Shown: positions 7,276 to 11,410 of the stretch, piece after piece
How the letters are laid out: the number at the start of each line of letters is the position of its first letter
Position numbering within the stretch: the stretch's first letter is position 1
Assembly: GCA_900542385.1 (NCBI GenBank)
Contig: UQNP01000049.1
Location: forward strand, 1-11,410
Direction: 5' to 3'
DNA: 11,410 bases
Origin: an uncultured Eubacterium sp.
GTDB lineage: Bacteria > Bacillota > Clostridia > Peptostreptococcales > Anaerovoracaceae
The notes under the pieces: generated by a model
The model's input: only the letters and a program-made list of their open reading frames with translations
Databases searched by the model: none
Told to the model about the DNA's origin: nothing
Translations under genes and position numbers: made by a program

Positions 7276-7986
7276 TCATCTTGCCAGCTTCACTGCTCTC
7301 TCAAGGTCAAGGGTTCCGCTGTAAATAGCCTTTCCCAGGATAGCTCCGGATACAATATCTTTCAGCTCAGATATTTCTTCTTCGAAGCTTATTCCTCCTG
7401 ACGCTATGATATCAAGCCCCTTTATATCACTCAACTCTCTGTACACTTCAATGTTAGTGCCATTAAGGCCGCCATCCTTTGAGATGTCCGTATATATGAC
7501 GGTGGAAACACCGATGTCGCGAAGATATCTGCAAAACGCCATTCCCTTCTCGTCCGTTGCTTCTTTCCATCCATTCACAGCAACATATCCGTCTTTAACG
7601 TCTACTCCTACAGCTATCTTATCACCGTATACGCTCACCATCCGCTCAAGAAATGCCCGGTCTTTTACGGCCGCAGTCCCAAGAATCACTCTTCCGACTC
7701 CTATATCCAGATATCCCTTTATCCTGTCTTCGTCTCGTATGCCTCCGCCTACTTCCACAAACAGATCTGTGCTTTTCACTATTTTTTCTATGACCTCAAA
7801 ATTAGCAAGCCGTCCGTCTTTTGCGCCGTCAAGGTCTACTACATGAAGATTCTCAGCGCCTTTTTTCATGAATTCCAGGGCTGTGCCTGCCGGATCACCT
7901 CCATATACCGTCATCTTATCGTAATCACCCTGAAAAAGTCTCACGACTTTTCCTTCCCGTAAATCTATAGCCGGAAAAATATCCAT
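7276..7986 (-). CDS. hisA: ProFAR isomerase (HisA)
   Basis: HisA opens the ribose ring of ProFAR by an Amadori rearrangement to make PRFAR, the substrate of HisHF. The 236-residue TIM barrel has catalytic Asp8 (PAIDLREGKVVRL) and Asp129 (VGVDVKDG), and phosphate-binding motifs EVGGGIR (78-84) and IIASGGIS. The TDISKDGG segment (166-173) separates HisA from HisF, and the PriA dual-function variant of actinobacteria is not suggested by context because no trp genes are nearby. The ATG follows the hisH stop by 4 bases, with GGAGGTG inside the end of hisH. Confidence 0.96.
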   Translation of the reverse strand: MDIFPAIDLREGKVVRLFQGDYDKMTVYGGDPAGTALEFMKKGAENLHVVDLDGAKDGRLANFEVIEKIVKSTDLFVEVGGGIRDEDRIKGYLDIGVGRVILGTAAVKDRAFLERMVSVYGDKIAVGVDVKDGYVAVNGWKEATDEKGMAFCRYLRDIGVSTVIYTDISKDGGLNGTNIEVYRELSDIKGLDIIASGGISFEEEISELKDIVSGAILGKAIYSGTLDLERAVKLAR

Positions 7987-7990
7987 ACGT

Positions 7991-8611
7991 CTACACCTCC
8001 ATAAACGCTTTCAATATCTTAAGTCCCACACTGCCGCTTTTCTCCGGATGGAACTGAGTCCCGTATATGCTGCCGTTTCTGACTGCTCCTGTTATCTTTA
8101 TTCCGTACATGGATGCTGCAATAGTGCTGTCTTCGCAGTCTCTCCCGTAAAAGCTGTGAACATAGTAAACGTAGTCGCCTTGATCTATATATTTGAACAA
8201 AGGCTCGCCTTCCCTGAAGTCAAGTGAGTTCCAGCCTATATGAGGGACTTTGAGCTTTTCCGCACCTGCTTTTATCAGATCTTCTTCAATTGAGCACACC
8301 CGTCCTTTTATCAGCCCCAGGCCCTTATGTATTCCGTATTCATAGCTTTCTTCAAACAGCATCTGCATTCCAAGACATATGCCGAGAAGCGGCTTTCCGT
8401 TTAAAGCCTGCTCTTTTATAAGCTCTGACAATCCAGCGCCTTCAAGTTTCTTCACTGCATCATCAAAAGCTCCGACTCCAGGAAGGATTATTCTGTCCGC
8501 GCTGTCTATTTTATCTGCATCTCCCGTTATCTCAGCCTCTGCACCGAGATATTTCAGAGAAGCGGTCAGAGAAAAAAGGTTTCCAACTCCGTAATCTACT
8601 ACAGCTATCAT
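7991..8611 (-). CDS. hisH: Imidazole glycerol phosphate synthase, glutaminase subunit
   Basis: HisH hydrolyses glutamine and channels the ammonia into HisF. It is a class I glutamine amidotransferase of 206 residues with the complete triad: nucleophile Cys79 in GICLGMQ (77-83), and His188 and Glu190 in GTQFHPEKSG (184-193). The oxyanion region LPGVGAFDDA (43-52) and VPHIGWN (122-128) are also present. The hisB stop TAA is directly followed by the hisH ATG, so translation is very likely coupled; AAAGGAG is 8 bases upstream. Confidence 0.96.
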   Translation of the reverse strand: MIAVVDYGVGNLFSLTASLKYLGAEAEITGDADKIDSADRIILPGVGAFDDAVKKLEGAGLSELIKEQALNGKPLLGICLGMQMLFEESYEYGIHKGLGLIKGRVCSIEEDLIKAGAEKLKVPHIGWNSLDFREGEPLFKYIDQGDYVYYVHSFYGRDCEDSTIAASMYGIKITGAVRNGSIYGTQFHPEKSGSVGLKILKAFMEV

Positions 8612-9199
8612 TTACAACACTCCTTTAGTCGACGGTATTTCATCAGCGAATTCTTCTTCTATGGCGCACGCCTGTCTAAGAGCACGCGCCAGTCCTTTGA
8701 ACACCGCTTCTATAATATGATGGGTGTTTTCACCTGCAAGCATTTTAATATGTACTGTCAGCCCCATCTCCCTCGCAAGAGCAATGATAAACTCTTTTAC
8801 AAGTTCTGTATCAAAGGTCCCTATCTTTTCCGCAGGCATATTAACATCGAAGTTCACGCTCATCCTGCCGCTTATATCCACTGCACACAGTATCAGGGCT
8901 TCATCCATAGGAAGAAGCACGCTTCCGTATCTGAATATACCTCTTTTGTCGCCGAGAGATTCTCTGAAAGCACTTCCAAGGGCTATCCCTATATCCTCCA
9001 CAGTATGGTGACAGTCAACATGCGTATCGCCCTCGCAGTCGATGGCGATATCAAACCGTCCGTGCCTTGCGAACAGTTCCATCATATGGTCGAAAAAACC
9101 GCATCCTGTTTTTATCTCATATGCCCCTGTCCCGTCTATCTCAAGAGCAAGAGATATATTTGTCTCTTTCGTATCTCTTACGATTTTCTTTCTTCTCAT
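8612..9199 (-). CDS. hisB: Imidazoleglycerol-phosphate dehydratase
   Basis: HisB removes water from imidazole glycerol phosphate to give imidazole acetol phosphate, using manganese. From ATG 9199 the protein is 195 residues, the usual monofunctional length; there is no fused N-terminal histidinol-phosphatase domain of the enterobacterial type. Metal-binding motifs are GFFDHM (34-39), DCHHTVED (62-69) and ENTHHIIEA (157-165), and the C-terminus has STKG (190-193). A longer in-frame start at 9229 adds ten residues and would overlap the hisC end, but the good ribosome site sits before 9199. Confidence 0.96.
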   Translation of the reverse strand: MRRKKIVRDTKETNISLALEIDGTGAYEIKTGCGFFDHMMELFARHGRFDIAIDCEGDTHVDCHHTVEDIGIALGSAFRESLGDKRGIFRYGSVLLPMDEALILCAVDISGRMSVNFDVNMPAEKIGTFDTELVKEFIIALAREMGLTVHIKMLAGENTHHIIEAVFKGLARALRQACAIEEEFADEIPSTKGVL

Positions 9200-9206
9200 G
9201 GATATT

Positions 9207-9212
9207 CCTCCC
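9207..9212 (-). promoter_or_regulatory. Ribosome binding site deciding the hisB start
   Basis: On the - strand GGGAGG lies 7 bases before ATG 9199 and downstream of the alternative ATG at 9229. This supports the shorter start MRRKK. Confidence 0.75.
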
Positions 9213-9222
9213 GTTGATCCGT

Positions 9223-10290
9223 CTAACATTCTTCAAGTATCGTTTCTGTGACTTCCACAAGCCGTTTCATATCTTCATCCCGTCCTATGGTTATTCTCAC
9301 ATAGTTTTTTATTTTCTCATCATTGAAATGTCTTACTATTATATTACATTTTCTGAGCTTTGCAAAATATTCGCTCCCGGATATCCTATCACTGGAAACA
9401 AACACAAAATTAGCTTTCGATGGTATTACGGTAAAACCGAGTTTTTTCATCTTCTCTGAAAACCATTCACGGGTCGATATGATCTTTTGACATATATCGT
9501 TAAAATAATCCGTGTCTTTAATCGCTTCCGCGCCTGCAATAAGAGAAAGACGGTTTATATTATACGGATTGAAACTGAATTTGATCCTGTTTATATCCGA
9601 TATTATCTCTTTGTTTCCCACCGCATATCCTATGCGCGCTCCCGCAAGACTTCTCGATTTTGACATAGTCTGCACCAGCAGAAGGTTATCGTATTCTTTC
9701 GTGAGGGATACGGCGCTTTCTGCTCCGAAATCCACATAAGCTTCATCTATCACCACAAGATTATCCCCGTTGCCCTCCAGTATCTTCCTTATATCATCCA
9801 GCGCAAGGGCTCTTCCCGTCGGAGCGTTGGGATTGGTTATAACAATGGTCCCGTCAAGGCCGATATAATCATCCGCATTCAATTTAAAATCCGTGTCCAG
9901 CGGGATCTTGACTCCTTCAAGTCCGTAAACATCACAATATACAGGATAAAAGCTATAGCTTATTTCAGGATAATACACTTTGCTGTTTTGTCCGTGAAAT
10001 GCCATGAAAATAAATGCCAGTATCTCATCCGAGCCGTTTCCTGCACTGATCATTTCTCTGTCTACACCGTAGTATTCAGCTATTGCCTCCGTAAGAGCAT
10101 AGGCCTCAAGATCCGAATAGAGTCTGAGATCATTCGCTTCTTCCCCATCAAGCGCCCTGATCACTTTTGGCGAAGGCGGATAAGGATTTTCATTTGTATT
10201 GAGCTTTATCAGCTCATCCGTCTTTTTCGGCTGTTCTCCGGGAGTATAAGGTTTAAGTCCTGCGTATTTTTCATCTAAAAATCTGCTCAT
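9223..10290 (-). CDS. hisC: Histidinol-phosphate aminotransferase
   Basis: HisC transfers an amino group from glutamate to imidazole acetol phosphate, giving histidinol phosphate, with pyridoxal phosphate. The 355-residue protein is a fold-type I aminotransferase: LNTNENPYPPSP (30-41) near the N-terminus, GNGSDE (84-89), NPNAPTG (153-159), DEAYVDF (182-188), and the Schiff-base Lys211 in MSKSRSLAGARIG (209-221). The NENP and DEAYVDF motifs are typical of HisC rather than AspC or CobD, and the operon confirms it. The start overlaps the end of hisG by 20 bases, with GGAG 9 bases upstream inside hisG. In many relatives hisD lies between hisG and hisC; here there is no room for it. Confidence 0.95.
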   Translation of the reverse strand: MSRFLDEKYAGLKPYTPGEQPKKTDELIKLNTNENPYPPSPKVIRALDGEEANDLRLYSDLEAYALTEAIAEYYGVDREMISAGNGSDEILAFIFMAFHGQNSKVYYPEISYSFYPVYCDVYGLEGVKIPLDTDFKLNADDYIGLDGTIVITNPNAPTGRALALDDIRKILEGNGDNLVVIDEAYVDFGAESAVSLTKEYDNLLLVQTMSKSRSLAGARIGYAVGNKEIISDINRIKFSFNPYNINRLSLIAGAEAIKDTDYFNDICQKIISTREWFSEKMKKLGFTVIPSKANFVFVSSDRISGSEYFAKLRKCNIIVRHFNDEKIKNYVRITIGRDEDMKRLVEVTETILEEC

Positions 10291-10906
10291 CTATCTGATC
10301 TCCAAGTTTATTAAGCATATCGCTGATTATTTCATTTTCAAATTTAAAGCTCGTCTTGTTCGATATGAACCGTGCACTGATATCTTTGAATTCTTCTATT
10401 ACCTTGAGATGATTTTCCCTTATCGTATTTCCCGTTTCAACTATATCAACTATCACGTCGGACAATCCGAGTATAGGAGCCAGCTCTATACTGCCGTTGA
10501 GTTTTATGATATCTATATCCCGGTTTCTCCCGGCGTAGAATTTTTTCGCCACATTCACATACTTTGTCGCCACTCTCAACGTTCTGTCCTTGTCTTCTAT
10601 GTAATCTTCCGGAGCCGCCACCGCCATACGGCATTTTCCTATACCGAGATCCAGCAGCTCATATACATCGGATTCCTGTTCCAGCAATATGTCCTTTCCT
10701 ACTATCCCCACATCCGCGGCATGATGCTCCACATATATGGCCACATCGCTGGGCTTTACAAGAAGGTATCTTATTCCTCTTTCAGCATTTTCAAATACAA
10801 GTTTTCTGTTCTGCTCGTAATATCCCGGGCAATCGTATCCGGCCGAAGTCAGCATATCATACACTTTATCACCAAGTCTTCCCTTTGGAAGAGCTATATT
10901 AAGCAT
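10271..10906 (-). CDS. hisG: ATP phosphoribosyltransferase catalytic subunit, short form
   Basis: HisG condenses ATP with PRPP, the first and feedback-controlled step of histidine synthesis. The protein is 211 residues, the short form that lacks the C-terminal histidine-binding domain and needs HisZ for activity and regulation. Visible motifs are ALPKGRL (5-11), the periplasmic-binding-protein-like core with KPSDVAIYVE (51-60) and ADVGIVGKD (64-72), and the PRPP-binding segment VDIVETGNTIREN (143-155). Its ATG directly follows the hisZ TAA, and AAAGGAGG lies 8 bases upstream, so the two subunits are likely made in a fixed ratio by coupled translation. Confidence 0.96.
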   Translation of the reverse strand: MLNIALPKGRLGDKVYDMLTSAGYDCPGYYEQNRKLVFENAERGIRYLLVKPSDVAIYVEHHAADVGIVGKDILLEQESDVYELLDLGIGKCRMAVAAPEDYIEDKDRTLRVATKYVNVAKKFYAGRNRDIDIIKLNGSIELAPILGLSDVIVDIVETGNTIRENHLKVIEEFKDISARFISNKTSFKFENEIISDMLNKLGDQIDEQIFR

Positions 10907-11410
10907 TTACTTTTCCTCCTTTACGACAACACCCTTTTTAAGAATATATTTTTCTCTGAATCTTATGCTGCGGCACGATCCTCTCTGCGCACTCACTGAA
11001 AGGCCTTTCTTCTGCAGAGAATCAACTGCCTTTATAATATCCTCTAAAAGTTCTCCATCTTCATATATAAGTACTGCATCTACATCGTATTTATCGGGCA
11101 CATGCTTTCCTTTCATCAGCTCATCCAGATATATGGCAAACCCTATAGCCTTCCCTTTTTTACCGAGAAGAGACATGGCTTTATCGTACTGACCGCCCGC
11201 CAGGACACACCCCGGCAGATTTCTGACATATCCGTGGAATATGATACCGTTGTAATAATCTATATCATTTACCATTGAAAAATCAAGCTGTATATTATTT
11301 CCATATCCCATTTTGTCTAAAATACCGCAGTATCTTCCTACTTCCTCTGCAATCTGAGCCATGGCGTCATTTTTTGCTGATGCTTTTGCTTTTTTTACAG
11401 TTTCCCCTAC
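10907..11410 (-). CDS. hisZ: ATP phosphoribosyltransferase regulatory subunit, C-terminal part (start outside window)
   Basis: The frame is open to the right edge; 167 residues of a protein usually near 350-420 are visible. HisZ is a paralogue of histidyl-tRNA synthetase that lacks aminoacylation activity and forms a hetero-octamer with short HisG, carrying the histidine feedback site. Visible are FSMVNDIDYYNG (near visible residue 45), GYVRNLPG, and the synthetase-like AGGQYD, followed by a shortened C-terminal region. A true HisS would have a longer anticodon-binding domain after this point, and the placement directly before short hisG settles the identity. The operon promoter and any leader or T-box lie beyond the right edge. 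Confidence 0.92.
   Translation of the reverse strand, partial: VGETVKKAKASAKNDAMAQIAEEVGRYCGILDKMGYGNNIQLDFSMVNDIDYYNGIIFHGYVRNLPGCVLAGGQYDKAMSLLGKKGKAIGFAIYLDELMKGKHVPDKYDVDAVLIYEDGELLEDIIKAVDSLQKKGLSVSAQRGSCRSIRFREKYILKKGVVVKEEK

Noticed and set aside
8717-9217. A 166-codon open frame on the + strand, opposite hisB
   Set aside because: It lies antisense to nearly the whole of hisB, whose metal-binding motifs are intact, and its translation resembles no known family.
9223-10290. HisC as a different aminotransferase, such as a CobD-like or aspartate enzyme
   Set aside because: The NENP, NPNAPTG and DEAYVDF motifs and the position inside a his operon with overlapping hisG support HisC.

Overview
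The window joins two sequence blocks that look like different organisms. Positions 1 to about 1243, read on the + strand, are the end of a copper-resistance operon of Streptococcus type: the 3' part of cupA, a cupredoxin copper chaperone, and the 5' part of copA, a copper-exporting P1B-type ATPase with its own N-terminal cupredoxin domain. From about 1229 to 11410 the DNA looks like a low-to-moderate GC Bacillota genome, most likely class Clostridia. The reasons are strong AGGAGG-type ribosome sites, frequent ATA isoleucine codons, short-form HisG with HisZ, and the pyrH-frr-uppS-cdsA-dxr order. Species cannot be fixed from sequence alone.

Layout: (1) cupA' and copA' run rightward and copA breaks off inside the ATPase actuator domain. 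(2) A leftward housekeeping operon, pyrH-frr-uppS-cdsA-dxr', covers UMP kinase, ribosome recycling and early steps of isoprenoid, undecaprenyl and phospholipid precursor synthesis. Its last gene, dxr, is cut short head-on against copA. (3) A lone rightward MgtC/SapB-family membrane protein gene is divergent from pyrH, with back-to-back extended -10 promoters between them. (4) A leftward histidine operon follows, hisZ'-hisG-hisC-hisB-hisH-hisA-hisF-hisIE, tightly packed with 20-base overlaps, abutting TAAATG junctions and short gaps. It covers the pathway from PRPP to histidinol phosphate, but hisD is absent from its common place between hisG and hisC, and no histidinol-phosphatase gene is visible.

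The most important observation is the copA/dxr breakpoint. Two truncated genes, each well conserved up to the join, meet at about 15 to 18 bases that read sensibly as both proteins. That pattern is best explained by a chimeric metagenome assembly. A real rearrangement would have destroyed dxr, normally an essential gene. I see no convincing new biological system: the rest is coherent and mostly conventional, with a few local points worth checking (missing hisD, an intercistronic hairpin between frr and uppS, and the paired promoters). No stretch over 300 bases lacks a gene, and I found no tRNA, rRNA, CRISPR array or insertion sequence.
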